A stretch of DNA of 64,000 nucleotides, taken from positions 3,230,255 through 3,294,254 of the forward strand of contig NC_091575.1 of NCBI RefSeq assembly GCF_042767895.1, read 5' to 3'. The notes under the pieces were generated by a model, which saw only the letters and a program-made list of their open reading frames with translations, searched no databases and was not told where the DNA came from. Made by a program: the position numbers and the translations under genes. The DNA is from Penaeus vannamei. Its lineage: Eukaryota > Arthropoda > Malacostraca > Decapoda > Penaeidae. Shown here piece by piece: positions 38,565 to 49,950 of this stretch (position 1 is its first letter; every line of letters starts with the position of its first letter).

Positions 38565-40399
38565 CATCCAACCCCAGTCAAAAAGGGAAGATTATTTTTT
38601 GGTTTTGGGTAAAGAAATGAATTTGGTTTTTTTATAACCCGGGAAGGAATTTTTTTCCCTTTGGGCTTAAGTCGAACCAAAATATATTTTTTTTTGGACC
38701 CGAATTTTTAAAATTTTTAAAGGCCGAAATGAAAATTTTTTTAAGAAAAAACGTTTATTATCGTTTTTTCTCCAAAAACCCTTTTCCTTTTTTGAAAGGG
38801 TTCTTCCCCCCTTGGGCACGTCCCCAAATTGTCGGAAAAACCACCAAGGAAGTGAGGTCTTTTACCCAGTTTCTTTTTTTTTTTTCCCCTTCCTCTCTCG
38901 TCCTTGCTTTGGGATTGTCTAACTTTCGGTTTTTTCGGATTTCATTTGCCTTTTTCCTTTTTTCCGGCCATGCCTGGGGCTTGGCCGGGGGGTTTTTTTG
39001 GGGAAATAGTAGTGGTTGGGGAAAAGGAAAATCACTTGGTCCTGACCTCTGTCCCAAATTTTGGGTCCTTGCGGGGAAAATTTTTGCCGGTTGTTCTCCT
39101 TTGGATTTCCTCTCCCCGGGATTTATTTGGGCCTGGATCACCTCGCAAGCATTATGCTGAGTATCTCCCAAGTTAAGTGTTTCCATGGTTGTTTTAGGAA
39201 CAAGGTCTTTTTAATTTGGCGTAAAAACCCTTTTTGTGGGGGAAATTCTTTCGTGAAGTCCCATAACATTTTTTTTTTCCCAAATTTTGGGGAACATTAG
39301 GAAAAATTTTTTATGGGAATACTGTTAATCCACCTCCAGGGGGACCCATGTTTATAACAAATTTTACTTGGTTTTTTTTCATTTTTGCCTGGGGATTTTT
39401 ACCTCCGGGGATAAGATATTTCTTTTCGCCTTTATCGTTGGATCGTTTGTTTCGCTTAATGCTTTTGTTGTTTTCCCTTTGGGATCGTGGGGGAAATTTG
39501 GCAGTTTTTTTATTAACCTAAGGTGACTCTGCCTTTTTAAACAAAGTTATTATTTTGTTTTTTTTCGTTCGCTTGGGGATTCATACCCCTTATACTTTTA
39601 AATTTTACAATTTTTAAATTTAATGTTTTTCTTTCGCCCCTGCTTGGATCCAAATTTCCGGGGAAAAGATTTTTCAAGATTTTTTAGATGGGTTTCATTT
39701 TTTGGATTTCTGCCTAATTTTGTGGGTGTGGCAGATTTTGTTGCTCCGTTTTCCCCGGGATAACGCCCCCTTAGTATCACATGATACTTGTTTTTTGTTG
39801 TCGTTTTTTTTTCCCGGCTGATTCCTGTCTGACCTTTTGGGTGTTCGGGGAGCTTGTGGGAAAAGTCAGCATTAGTTTTGGTTTTAAAAGTTAACGTCCA
39901 TTTGGGTTGGATGTTAAAATTTTAACGTAATTTAGGGGCTTTTGCGCCCCCTGAAAAAATTTTTCTGGAGTTGGGACGCCAACTAAGGGAAGACATTTTT
40001 TTTTTTTTTTCTCGGGGAAGTTTACCTGGTGTTGGTTTCTCGTGCATCACCGCCGCTGTGATAAATTGGTGATGCACACACCTTTTTCTATTTTCCCATG
40101 ACTGAAAATGCCTGTAACCCCCTAGTGAGTGCAATTTGCTCCCAAAATAAACATTATACCATCATAGAGCTTTTTCTCAATTTTGGAAAAAATGATTTTA
40201 TAATCTTACCATCACTAAAGTTCTGGTTCTGACAAAGGGGTTTGGGTGCCTAAATCTTCCTCGGGCTCGGGTCTCCTAAAAAGACATTGTTTTGGGTTCT
40301 TGACATCACGCAACCCTTGAAAGGCTATAAAAAAGGGTAGATAATTTTAGAGAATATTAAGCTGATATCAAAAGGGAAAAGATTCATTTTGCTATACCA
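38091..40399. other. Unassigned, low-quality-looking sequence
   Basis: Fragments of satellite can be traced to about 38330 (GGGGTTATAATAATGAAAATG). Beyond that, homopolymer runs of A, T, G and C dominate (for example around 38470-38510, 38630-38700, 38870-38890, 39980-40010). Open frames on either strand, such as 38758-39186 minus, have biased composition and no domain I recognise. A retroelement may underlie the segment, but I cannot show it. Confidence 0.5.
38515..38562. repeat. (AT)n microsatellite
   Basis: This is an AT dinucleotide run with one AA interruption, preceded by an A homopolymer. Confidence 0.95.
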
Positions 40400-40794
40400 G
40401 TGTTCCCGCCCCAGCAGGCGGATGCTCAAACCAAAGGGAAGAAGAAGAATTCTATGATCTTTTCTTTTTTTTTTCTAAACACATCCACGCAGACGCTCAG
40501 CCTACGCTATCTCCCTTTTCACATCTACACACTAACACATCCAACATTCAGTACACACATCCTGTACTTTCCTTCCACCCTTTTTCTGATACAACGCCCA
40601 CACCCACTTACACAACACACACGGTTTCCCCCGAACCTACTAATCGGGTGGTGGCAGCGTGCCGTAGGCCTGGAACCTTACATCTGTTCCCTGCAGACGA
40701 AACTTTCCTTGAGCAAAGCCCAAAAATTATTCTCGGTTGAGCCCGGACTCAACCAGCCCTTTTTAAAAAGTCTACTGGGTCTACGCCCCACTAC
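40400..40794. other. Insertion-like segment next to satellite, possibly an LTR fragment
   Basis: A CA-rich stretch (ACACACTAACACATCC, CACACCCACTTACACAACAC) is followed by ordinary-looking sequence with GGTGGTGGCAGCGTGCCG. It ends CTACGCCCCACTACA directly before satellite at 40795. The CA end and the abrupt junction would suit an LTR terminus, but no partner LTR or coding region is visible. Confidence 0.3.
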
Positions 40795-41861
40795 AATAAT
40801 AATGATAATTATGGCGATAATTATTTTTTTTAATGATGATAATGACAATAATGATAATAATAATGAAAAAAAGGATAATGATAATCATATTGATAATTAC
40901 TGAGCCCCATTTATAATAAAAAAAAGGCAAAAAAAAAAAACCCCAAAAGTCGAAACACAAAAAAATTCAGTTTTTACAGCCTTTTGAAAAAATTTTTTTA
41001 AAACCCCTTTTTTCGTTTCCCAAAAAAAAAGGGGAATTTTTGCAAATTCTGAAAATGAAAACCAAAAATCCCCCCAATGTTAAATAATTTTAATGACAAA
41101 AAAGGGAAAAAGATAAAAAAAAAATTGAATGATAATTTTGATGATAATAGAAATAATAGCAATAAAAAATATTCTAATAATTTTCATACCAATAACAACA
41201 ATAGAAATGATAATGATAATGCTATTACTGTTATTATAATTTCTATTATTCGTTTTTTTCCCCTAAAATTTTTCATTATTATCATTATCATTATAGAAAG
41301 GGTTATAATGATGAAAATGACATTAATAATTAAAAAAGATGAAAAAATTTGAATAATGATAATAATAATAATAATTATGGCGATAATTATTACTTTAAGG
41401 GGGATGATAATGATAATAATAACCCCCAAAAAATGATAATAACAATTATAACGATAATTATTAAAAGCCCATTTATAATAAAAAAAAAAAAAGGGGGAAA
41501 AAAAAAATTCCAAAAGTCGAAAAACGGCAAAATCTAGCCAATTACAGCCTTTTGAGAAAATTTTCAAAAAACTCCCTTTTTCGATTCTAAATTTTTTAAT
41601 AAGAGGATTTTAGCATTAATTCTGATAATTATGATAATTTCCACGATAATCCCACTAATATTAACGTTAATTATGATAATAATGATAATGACAATGATAA
41701 TTAGAATAATAAAAAAATAATAATTCTAATGATAATTAGAATAATGATAAAATAATAATTCTAATGATAATTTTCATGATAATAGAAATAATAGCAAAAA
41801 TTTTAAAATATTCTAATAATTATCATACCAATAACAACAATAGAAATGATAATGATACAAT
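40795..41861. repeat. Satellite subfamily B, degraded copies
   Basis: GATAAT arms and the core (ACAGCCTTTTGAAAAAATT near 40975, TTACAGCCTTTTGAGAAAAT near 41543) are recognisable. Many positions of the core are replaced by extended A, T, C or G runs. Diagnostic differences from blocks 1-3 are TGAGCCCCATTTATAATA in place of CCAGTCCATTTATAATG, and TTTTTCGATTCTAAA in place of TTTTTCGCTTTTTATT. The cleaner relatives lie at 48712-49950. Confidence 0.85.
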
Positions 41862-42199
41862 TCAGTTCAGTTCAGTAAGATTTGCGAAGTCAAGGCCCCC
41901 CGGGGCCTTTTCTCGGGGGGGCCCCGTGTTAACTATTTGGGTTAACCAGTTTTTTTCTTTGAATAAATCCCCATCGCGATGGCTGAATTGCAAGCAAGCG
42001 ATCCAGCTGCCACGGGGTAAGCATGTTACCCCCCCTTTTTACCAGCCCGGCGGCTGTGGTGGGTGGCCCCCGCCTCAGAAATTGTGTGTTCACAATTCTG
42101 CAACTAATGTAACGGGTTTGGCGTTAGGTCGCCGCAGTGTTTGCATAACCTGGCAGTCTCATTGTCAATATTTTGGAACCCCTTGGTAACCTAGTCTTA

Positions 42200-45118
42200 G
42201 TCTGAATAGTATGACTTCGGTCCCCCTTTTTTTTGTTTGGAGGAAGGGCCAGTGGCTCATAGCCTGAAGCATCTGAGTACCACTTGGCAGCGATGATTTT
42301 GTGATGTTTTTTTTTGTGCCCCCCCGGGGGACCGCACACGCTGCAGCTTTGGTACTTTGGCTTAGCCCCCTTTGGCTGGGTTTAACGATCAGGGGAAAAG
42401 GGGGCCCGTTTATCAGCAAGCTCTTTCCCCCTTTTATGCTTATGTGGCTTAGGACCCAGTTTATGATGATTCTTCTACCCTTTACAAAAATTTTTTTGGG
42501 GTATGTTTAGCACTGTTGTCAAGAGGTAGATGTTATCTGGGGGCATGCTATGCAATAAGCTGTCAATAGTTGCTCTTGAATCTGTGTGAATGACAACGTG
42601 TCCTCCCCTCAGGGAAGCGTGTGTCAGGGCTTCCAAGATCACAAAAGTTTCAGCCTGAAGCGTTGAGGCATTGTCAGTGACCCTAAGGGGTGCTGTGGTA
42701 TCCTTTGTTGAAAAACCCCCCTGCAGTATGGTTTATTGGATCCACGGATCCGTCTTTTTGTATGTTATACTACCCGGCAGAGTTATTTGATCAAAAGACC
42801 CTTTTGCTTGTGCCTTTAATCTAGGCATGGAATATTGATCCCCCCAAAATGACTTTCATGACTGATAGTTTTTTTGGTTTTGTCAAGCAGGTATTGGATC
42901 TCCTTTTTGAAAGTGTTTTTCCCATCCATACACTAAGGTATAGTTAGTCCTTCACCCATTCCAGATCCATACCCTGTATAGTGAGCTTTTTGTTTCTGAC
43001 ATTAATTCTCAGAGCCATTGCTTTGGTTTTTTCTGCTGATATTTTCAGACCCGTCCTACAACACTCTTCAGACACCAGGTTCAACAACGCTGAGCTCTTT
43101 GGGGGGGGTTGCCAGAGGCTATGATTGCCAAGTTATCTGCTTAAGAGATGATCTTGCACCCCCCTGGCAGGTGAATGTTGAGTATGTTGGACATTTTAAA
43201 GGGGATTAAACAGGGTTTGGGCTAGGGGAACCCCCCCCTTGAGGGGGTTCCATTTTCAAGTGGTATGTGCTGTGAGAGGTGGCCTTGAAATCTGACATTT
43301 GCTGACCTTTTTTTAAAAAAATTTCCCTCCAGGCCAAGAGTCTCCCCTTTTTCCTTAGTGGATTGGGGGCTCTTGAATGGCAAGCGGACTTGCCAGTTCA
43401 AAAGCCTTCTCCAGGTCAAGGAAGACAACCAGGGGGGGCGAGGTGAAAAAGTGCTTAAGAGTGGGGAAAAAGCTATGAGCAGTGCTCTTACTCCTTGTGA
43501 ACCTGTGCAGGTGTTCATGAGGAGGGCTCGTCTTCCATCGGAGCCTGTTGAATACCATCTTCTCAGCTGTTTTACCCCCGGCAGCTGAGAAGAGAGATGG
43601 GACGGACTTCCCAGGCTCCTTTGGTTTTGGAATGGGAAACCCTTATTGTGGCTTGTTTCCAGCTCTGGGGCACCGTGGCGGTTTGCCAGGATTTGTTGAT
43701 AACCTGCAAGAATGTTTCCTCCTGCAAGGTCTAAATGCAAAAAATGATGGGGTGGGAGATCCCATCAGATCCTGGTGCTGACCCACAACTGGATTTGTAT
43801 GATTTTCTTATTTCCCCAAGAGAGAAAAAGGGGCATCCGTTTCATCAGCTTCGAGTGCTTTGTCTCTTATGAGAGCAAGTCTTTCTGGATTTAAGATTTG
43901 TTGTTTTTATCTCATCATTGGAGGCCGTTTGGGGGGTGCTGGTTCTGGCTGAGAACTCAAGCACCAATCTGTTAGCCCTGATTGTGGGTCATGATGAGTG
44001 CATTTCGGGGCTTGGCGGCTTGTTTTTTGGCGGGATCCTTTTTCCCCAAACTATGTAAGGCTGGTCTGGCCCCCAAAAAAGTTTGGCACCATTTCAGCCA
44101 TTTTTCCTGCCTTACTCTGTTGGCATTTTCCCTTTTGGCATCCACGACTTTTTCCCCCCAACAGGGCCAGATTATCGGGAGATCTTTGCCGTCGGTTTTT
44201 TTTTTTCTGCACATATTAACCCTTTTTGCCCCTTTTTGGTTTTTTTTTAAAAGTAGGGGGCGCTTCGTGAGTTCTGTACCATAGGCGAGTTTTGGGGATG
44301 GTTTGTGAGGCTGCCTGGTTTATGGCCTGGATTAGCCTTGCCTCTAGCACATCCACATTGTCATTATTGTTGGGTTCTTTGTCTTTCAGACATCGAGCCA
44401 AGCCTTCCTGGAAGGCAAACGGGTTGGCCTTGTCTGTTTTCCTTTTAAAAAATGTGATGTTTTTTGGGGGGGGGACAAGCATCCATTAGTGTGGTCCCAT
44501 CCCGTAGTGATCAATAGTAACCGTATCATCGACACACCACCAAATTTCCCCTTCCACCATTGTTGTATTGGGAAAGGTAAGGTCTAGGCCCCCCCCTTCG
44601 CATGCATTGGTTCTTTGGTGTTGAGAAGAGCGATCTCAGGGAACGTCTCAAGCACTTCTGCTTTTTAATGCCTCCCCGGGTTTACCCTTTTTTCGGGGAT
44701 TCAGCATGGCTATGTGTGCACTGAAGTCTCCTCCTATGATCACTCGGTCTTGTGCTGCAGTAGCACAGACCTGGTTTAGATCTAAGCTCTCACACAGTGG
44801 TTTGCTATAAATATTATATATTTCTTATAGGGTCCCCAGGTAGCTGAATCTCAACAGCAAGAGATTCAACACCATCTTCACAGTGGGTTTGGGCTATTAA
44901 GGAGCATGGGATAGCTTTTTTTTCCAGGGTCACCCGGGCCCCCTAGCACCATCCAGGTTTGGAGTGGTGAAGGCATATCCTGAGAAGCACACGGATCTCA
45001 TAGTGTCTCCTGGGGGATGACGACGTCAATGCTCCTTGCTCGCACTATTGACTGGAGAAAGTTCTTTTTTTTTTTAGCTGCAGATATTCCACTGCAGAAT
45101 GCTTAGATTGTGTGCCAT
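42200..45118 (-). pseudogene. ORF2 of I-type LINE: endonuclease-RT-RNase H
   Basis: The ATG at 45116-45118 starts MAHNLSILQWNICS, a typical endonuclease N-terminus. A second endonuclease motif, IIGGDFSAHIAML, lies near 44700-44740. The linker to RT (VDVLEARLIQAINQAASQTI) lies near 44300-44370. RT shows VFNRLRWK, PLVVFLDLEKAFELA (about 43385-43430) and a degenerate catalytic box: where YADD is expected, 43131-43142 reads stop-Ala-Asp-Asn. RNase H follows, with LQAETFVILEAL and VIHTDSRATIDSLL (about 42555-42660) and then INWVLSHISIKG (about 42425-42460), so its Glu, Asp and His landmarks are visible. At least eight frame changes occur, mostly at homopolymer runs. Confidence 0.85.
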
Positions 45119-45129
45119 GATGGTTTTTT

Positions 45130-46755
45130 TAGAGTCACTTGGGCCCTTTCAATTTTTTTTGCTGGTGGCATCAGATAAATATAGATCCTCGTTGATTGAG
45201 GATTGAAACTTTTCCCCCAAGGGGCACCCGGTTAAGGGTCTACCGAGAGGTGTAGGGCCTTGGTTGGAAGTGCCACCTCGGGGGGGAAAGGGAAGGGTTT
45301 TTGCACAGACCCGGCCAGGTGGGGGCTTCTGCTGCACAGTTTCAGCCTGTCCCCCCGACTAGCTGGGGTTTCACGTAAGGCTTCTCCCGAAGCCCGCCTG
45401 CCATCCGAGGATTTAGGGAGGGGAGTGCTGCTCGTTTTCGGTTTGGAAGCTTCTAGCTTCCTTCCCTTCAGAGCTGACACAGTTTGGGTCATAGCCGTCA
45501 TGGCGACCCCCACTGCTTTCTTTTCCTCCTCACTGGTTTCCCCCCCAAGGCTGTTGTTTCTGCAGAAACTACAGCACTCAACAGGAGAGTCATATCTTTC
45601 TCGTCAAAGAAAAGATTATCCTCTACTGGGGGGGGTTTTTTTTTGGTTTTGAGCCTTTTTCCCCCTTTTGGGGGTTTTTTTTTTTGGTTTTGCCACTAGC
45701 AAGTTTGGGGAATTCCTTTTTCTGTTAGAGGTATCCAGTTTTGGCTGTGGGGCGACTCCTTCCTTCCCTTTGGGGGGCGTGGGGTTTTTTTTCCTCTTTT
45801 GTTTTGACCCCCCGACGTAGGTGCCCCCGGGGTGAGGGGAAAGTCAGGACGCTTTTTGGCTAGCTCCTGCTTTTTTTAAAAGCTGCCTGTTTCCTGATAA
45901 AAGCAAGCCAGGCCCAAGCATGATGTTTTTGGGACAGTTTGGACACTTTTGGGGGGGTTTTGGGCCTTCTTTGGGCCCTCTTTGTGTGGCTTGATACACA
46001 CTTCTGTTTCGTGGCCTCGCTGCATAAAACCCCCTTTGGCTTTGGCCTTGCAGTTGGCCTTGGGGGGGCCCCAAAATTTTCCCGGGATGTGAAGCACCTC
46101 AAGGGCTCTGGCACATATGTCCCCGCCGGGAGCCCTGATGACTAGGTGATCGGGGGGGATAATAATGCTATTACTGTTATTATAATTTCTATTATTGCTG
46201 TTGTAGCGGTTCCTGATTGGCCATCAATCTAGAACTGCACCCCAAAAAATGTCTCGAACGTCGTTCGGGATCCCTCTCGGACTTCCTGCTGGTTTTCCCT
46301 GGCTGCTGTGGGGCGACGGCACTGTGGATCTTCTTGCTGGCCCCCTTTTCCAGACGTTGGGGTGCTTTCCATTATTTTTGGGCTGGCCACTCTCTGCAGG
46401 GTACGAGGCGCCAGCGTTCTTTTTCCAGGGTGGAGTTGGGTGGGCTCTACCACGGGCCCTGCAGCCACTCACAGCAGTAGCTGCCTCTTTTTTTTGGGCT
46501 TCGGAAGAATGTTTGGAGTGTGCTGGATCGACGGGGGAGGGGTTTTTTTGGGGAGAGATCTGTGGTTTTAGAGTTTTGGGGTTTGGGGCTTTCCGGGGGC
46601 CCTTTTTTCGGGCAGGTAGCTGTCTTCGTTTGGGGGGGGATTTAAAATTTTAACCCCCAAACTTTTGGCCAATTTGTTTTTCCCTCAACGATGAAGTCTT
46701 GGGCTTCTCCATTTAAAAAGTTTTCAACTTCCTTATCGATCACTGAAATAAAGTG
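45130..46755 (-). pseudogene. ORF1 of I-type LINE (zinc-knuckle protein, scrambled frames)
   Basis: The Gag-like knuckle region is readable across two frames at about 45920-46060: RGHETEVCIKPHK in one and KCPNCPKNI in the next. Pro/Ser/Lys-rich sequence follows towards ORF2 (about 45240-45510). The N-terminal end near 46680-46755 reads ISVIDKEVENFLNGEAQDFI. About 40 bp of satellite-like sequence (46157-46199) interrupts the middle. Runs of G and T (45630-45690, 46540-46660) break the frame repeatedly, so the original length cannot be given. Confidence 0.65.
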
Positions 46756-46945
46756 AACTATACCCGGGGCGATAGCCAAACCCGGTCCACCCTGCAATAT
46801 GGGTGGTAAATTAAAAAGAAAAAAAAAAAAAAGGCGGAATAAATATTCGCCACCCCCACTGCTGACCTGACATTACTTGTGCTTGGCTCATTAACAATAA
46901 AGAGATAAAATCCAGTTTGGTTTCCCCAAAATTGGTGACCCTCGG
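46756..46945 (+). repeat. 3' end of LTR plus primer-binding site, gypsy element 2
   Basis: AACAATAAAGAGATAAAATC (polyadenylation-like AATAAA) precedes a CA at about 46913. TTTGGTTTCCCCAAAATTGG and then TGGTGACCCTCGG (46933-46945) follow. TGGTGACCC is a usual form of LTR-element primer-binding site. The exact LTR end and its start are not determinable without a second LTR. Confidence 0.6.
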
Positions 46946-46968
46946 AGTGAACCAAGTTTTTGCACAAG

Positions 46969-47700
46969 ATGTCAGAAAACACACAGGACGCTACCAGTCT
47001 TTTTCCCAAAGCCTTTTGGAAAAGGGTTTTTTTTAAGTGGAGCGGGAAAATTCCCCCCTCAGGAATATCACCACCCAGACCACTAAATTCCGCCTGCTGG
47101 TCACTAACCTCCCGTCAGAACTCATCGGTGCGCCACTTATGACGAGCTTAAGGAGGCCATTCTTAGGTGAGCAGCACCTAACCCCTTGACCGCATTAAGC
47201 TCCATCCTCTCGTCTGACACCGCGGACAGCTGTACTCCTACAGAAATCCTTCACCACTTCCAGCCCTCCTCACCCCCCGGGGCACGACGCTCCCACCAAA
47301 CGTCATGCGCTCCCTTTTCCCCAAAAAGGGCTGCCCGCTGATATCCAACAAATTTGCTGGTGTCAGACGCCCCATTGGAGCACCTTGCCCGGGCCGACGC
47401 GATGCTCGAGCTAGGGCACACACACCGTCAAAAGCAACAGTGTCTGCCACATCCACCACCTCCGCCGTGACGTTGGGATCCCTTGCACCCCGTCGCCACA
47501 CTATCCGAGGCTGTGCAGAAGATATCCACACAGGCACCCCTCGCTCCCGGCCTCGCTTTCGCACCCCTTTTGCCGCCACATAGTGCCCGGGGCTTCAGTC
47601 GTTTCCTTTCCCCCCAAACCCCCAGCCTTGCTTTCGCATTCCTGCACCACCGCTCAAAGTTTGGGGGGGTCCCCGCGGAAACTAGGTGCGCCTGTTTTTT
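46969..47700 (+). pseudogene. gag: gag of gypsy element 2
   Basis: The ATG at 46969 opens MSENTQDATSLFPKA, as is common for Gag of this group. After a homopolymer-related frame change, the text continues in other frames with ITTQTTKFRLLVTNLPSEL (47070-47125) and TYDELKEAIL (about 47140-47165). These are hallmark parts of arthropod Ty3/gypsy Gag, being the strand of the capsid ahead of the Leu-Pro turn and the Tyr-x2-Leu-Lys helix. Further pieces, TPTEILHHFQ and LPADIQQI, follow near 47240-47355. No continuous frame exists as read. Confidence 0.75.
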
Positions 47701-48360
47701 TCGCGGACCTCGAAGGCGTTTATTTTATGTTCGAGATACCTCCCCCCCCCATGTTTCCTCGTCGACACAGGGGCCAAGGTCAGCCTCCTCCCGGCCTCCC
47801 ACAGGGGAAAACGCTTCCCCCCCCCCCGCACCTGGAAGGCCAACACATCGCCCATCAACACCTACGGCGAGCATTAGCGGACCCTCTCACTGGGGAAAGG
47901 GGGGCCCGCCCAACGATTCCAGTGGATCTTCCTCGTCGCCGACGTCCCCCCAAACCCATCATCGGGGGCCCACTTCTTGGCGCACTACGGTCTGACGGTT
48001 GATTTCAAGGTATGGCCCTGATCCACCAAACTGGGGCCTGCACACACGTTGCTCCGGGGGTGGTAAGTACCCCCCTAATATATACAGTGCTTCCCAGGAC
48101 CTGCGCCTTCAAGAACATCCTGCGGGGGAAATTTCCCGGCTTTGACCAAGCCGATCAACCGGGCCACCCAACCACGGCACGAAGTCCGGCACCACATCGG
48201 GGGCCCTGGTCCCCCCCCCAAATATCACTGCCGTCCCCCCCCCCCCAGATGTCGCAGTGCCAGGGCGGATTTCGACCATATGATGCAGTTGGGGATCATA
48301 CGCCCTTCCCGCAACCTGCAGCGCATCATACTTCCCCCCTTGGGTCCAGGTCCGTAACCA
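47701..48360 (+). pseudogene. pol: Protease and RT start of gypsy element 2
   Basis: The aspartic protease motif FLVDTGAKVSLLPAS lies at about 47755-47796, with VDTGA at 47761-47775. A later frame gives FQWIFLVADV and FLAHYGLTVDF (about 47920-48005), the usual C-terminal part of such proteases. The RT N-terminus is readable as ADFDHMMQLGIIRPSRN (about 48265-48318). Sequence similarity ends near 48340, before the RT catalytic boxes. C runs at 47815-47827 and 48232-48246 shift the frame. Confidence 0.78.
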
Positions 48361-48711
48361 CAACCAACCAACACCATACCGGGACCTTTATTGGTTGACC
48401 ACGGACACCCCCGGCTGGCCCATTGGACCGCAGGCTCCCCTCGTTCCCGAGGGGCCCACACAGCTCAGACCCACTTAAGCGCCCGCACCCGGGCCGAGTT
48501 CAACACTCACGATCCTCCAGCCAAGCAGACCCCCGCAGCAAGCAGCAACAAGGCCTAACCAGGCCTTAGCCGACGGGTGAGCCGCCCCAGCTCTACCCGG
48601 CGATCTCCAGCACACCAGCCATACCTGTGGGCACTCACGCCCACACACAAAAGCTCCTTAAAGAGATGATTGACACCAGTCTATAGCGGATACCAATCCA
48701 TTGCCAAACTG
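48361..48711. other. Unassigned GC-rich sequence before satellite
   Basis: No motif is recognised. It may be a further scrambled part of gypsy element 2, since composition is the same. It ends abruptly at satellite beginning TTTTCATTATTATCATTATC near 48729. Confidence 0.4.
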
Positions 48712-49950
48712 TTATTTTCCCCCCAAAATTTTCATTATTATCATTATCATTATCATTATAGAAAGGGTTATAATGATGGAAATTACATTAATAACTGCCA
48801 TAATAATGATAATAATTGCAATAATGATAATTATGGCGATGATTATTACTTTAATGATGATGATAATGACAATAATGATAATAATAATGACAAAAATGAT
48901 AATAATAATCATAATGATAATTATTGAGCCCATTTATAATGAAAAAAAGGCTATATGTAAATAAATCCCATAAGTCGGAAAACGGCAAAATCTAGCCAAT
49001 TACAGCCTTCTGAGAGAATGGTCGAAAACCCCCCTTTTTCGATTCAAAATGATAATTATGAGGATTTTAGCATTAATTCTGATAATTATGATAATTTACA
49101 TGATAATCCCACTAATGTTGGCAATAATTATGATAATGATAATAATTCTAATTATAATTTTGATGATAATAGAAATAACAATAATTAACAATATTCTAAT
49201 AATTTTCATACCAATAACAACAATAGAAATGATAATGATAATGCTATTACTGTTATTATAAGTTCTATTATTGCTTTTTTCCCTAAAATTATCATTATCA
49301 TTATCATTATAGAAAGGGTTATAATGATGAAAATGATATTAATAATTGCCATAATGATAATAATAACTGCAATAATGATAATAATAATGACAATTATTGG
49401 GATAATTATTACTCTAATGATGATAATATAATAATATTGATAATAATGATAATAATAATGACAAAAAGGATAATAATAATCATAATGATAATTATTGAGC
49501 CCATTTATATTACAAAAGGCTAAAAGTAAAAAAATCCCAAAAGTCGAAAAACAGCAAAATTTAACCAATTACAGCATTTTGAGAGAATGGTCGAAAACCC
49601 CCGTTTTTCGATTCTAAATGATAATTATGAGGATTTTAGCATTAATTCTGATAACTATGATAATTTCTACGATAATCCCACTAATGTTGATGATAATTAT
49701 GATAATAATGATAATGATAATTAGAATAAAGATAAAATAATAATTGGAATGATAATTTTGATGACAATAGAAATAATAGCAATAATTAACAATATTCTAA
49801 TAATTTTCATACCAATAACAACAATAGAAATGATAATGATAATGCTATTACTGTTATTATAATGTCTATTATTGCTGCTATTTTCCCTAGAATTATCATT
49901 ATCATTATAGAAAGGGTTTTAATGATGAAAATGACATTATTAGCTGTATT
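48712..49950. repeat. Satellite subfamily B, cleaner copies
   Basis: There are two units with cores near 49003 and 49571 (TACAGCCTTCTGAGAGAATG and TACAGCATTTTGAGAGAATG), spaced about 570 bp. They share the B-type markers TTGAGCCCATTTATAATG and GAGAATGGTCGAAAACCCCC. Homopolymer inflation is much milder than at 40795-41861. The last unit stops at about 49945. Confidence 0.92.

Larger units (their letters stand above)
41862..46755 (-). mobile_element. I-type LINE with RNase H, degraded
   Basis: On the minus strand the order is ORF1 with zinc knuckle (about 46755-45130), ORF2 with endonuclease, RT and RNase H (45118-about 42200), and 3' UTR (to 41862). The 3' terminus carries repeated CTGAA pentamers (plus-strand CAATTCAGTTCAGTTCAG) instead of poly-A. 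A short tandem-repeat tail together with an RNase H domain fits I-group LINEs. That group assignment is inferred. The coding regions are riddled with frameshifts at homopolymers, which may be partly sequencing error. Confidence 0.82.
46756..48700 (+). mobile_element. Second Ty3/gypsy-type element, 5' part only
   Basis: An LTR end and primer-binding site are followed by gag, aspartic protease and the start of reverse transcriptase. The rest of pol and the 3' LTR are absent before satellite resumes at 48712. It differs from the element at 7030-11422 in composition (much more GC-rich), primer-binding site and protease motif. It is therefore a different family. Long C and G runs interrupt every frame. 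Confidence 0.78.

Noticed and set aside
38758..39186. 142-codon minus-strand frame
   Set aside because: It lies in a homopolymer-rich, low-quality tract with a matching open frame on the other strand. Its composition is Lys/Pro-biased and I recognise no domain.
7030..48700. Integrated animal virus sequence
   Set aside because: All coding pieces fit LTR retrotransposons or LINEs. No envelope, capsid or replicase typical of an animal virus was seen.
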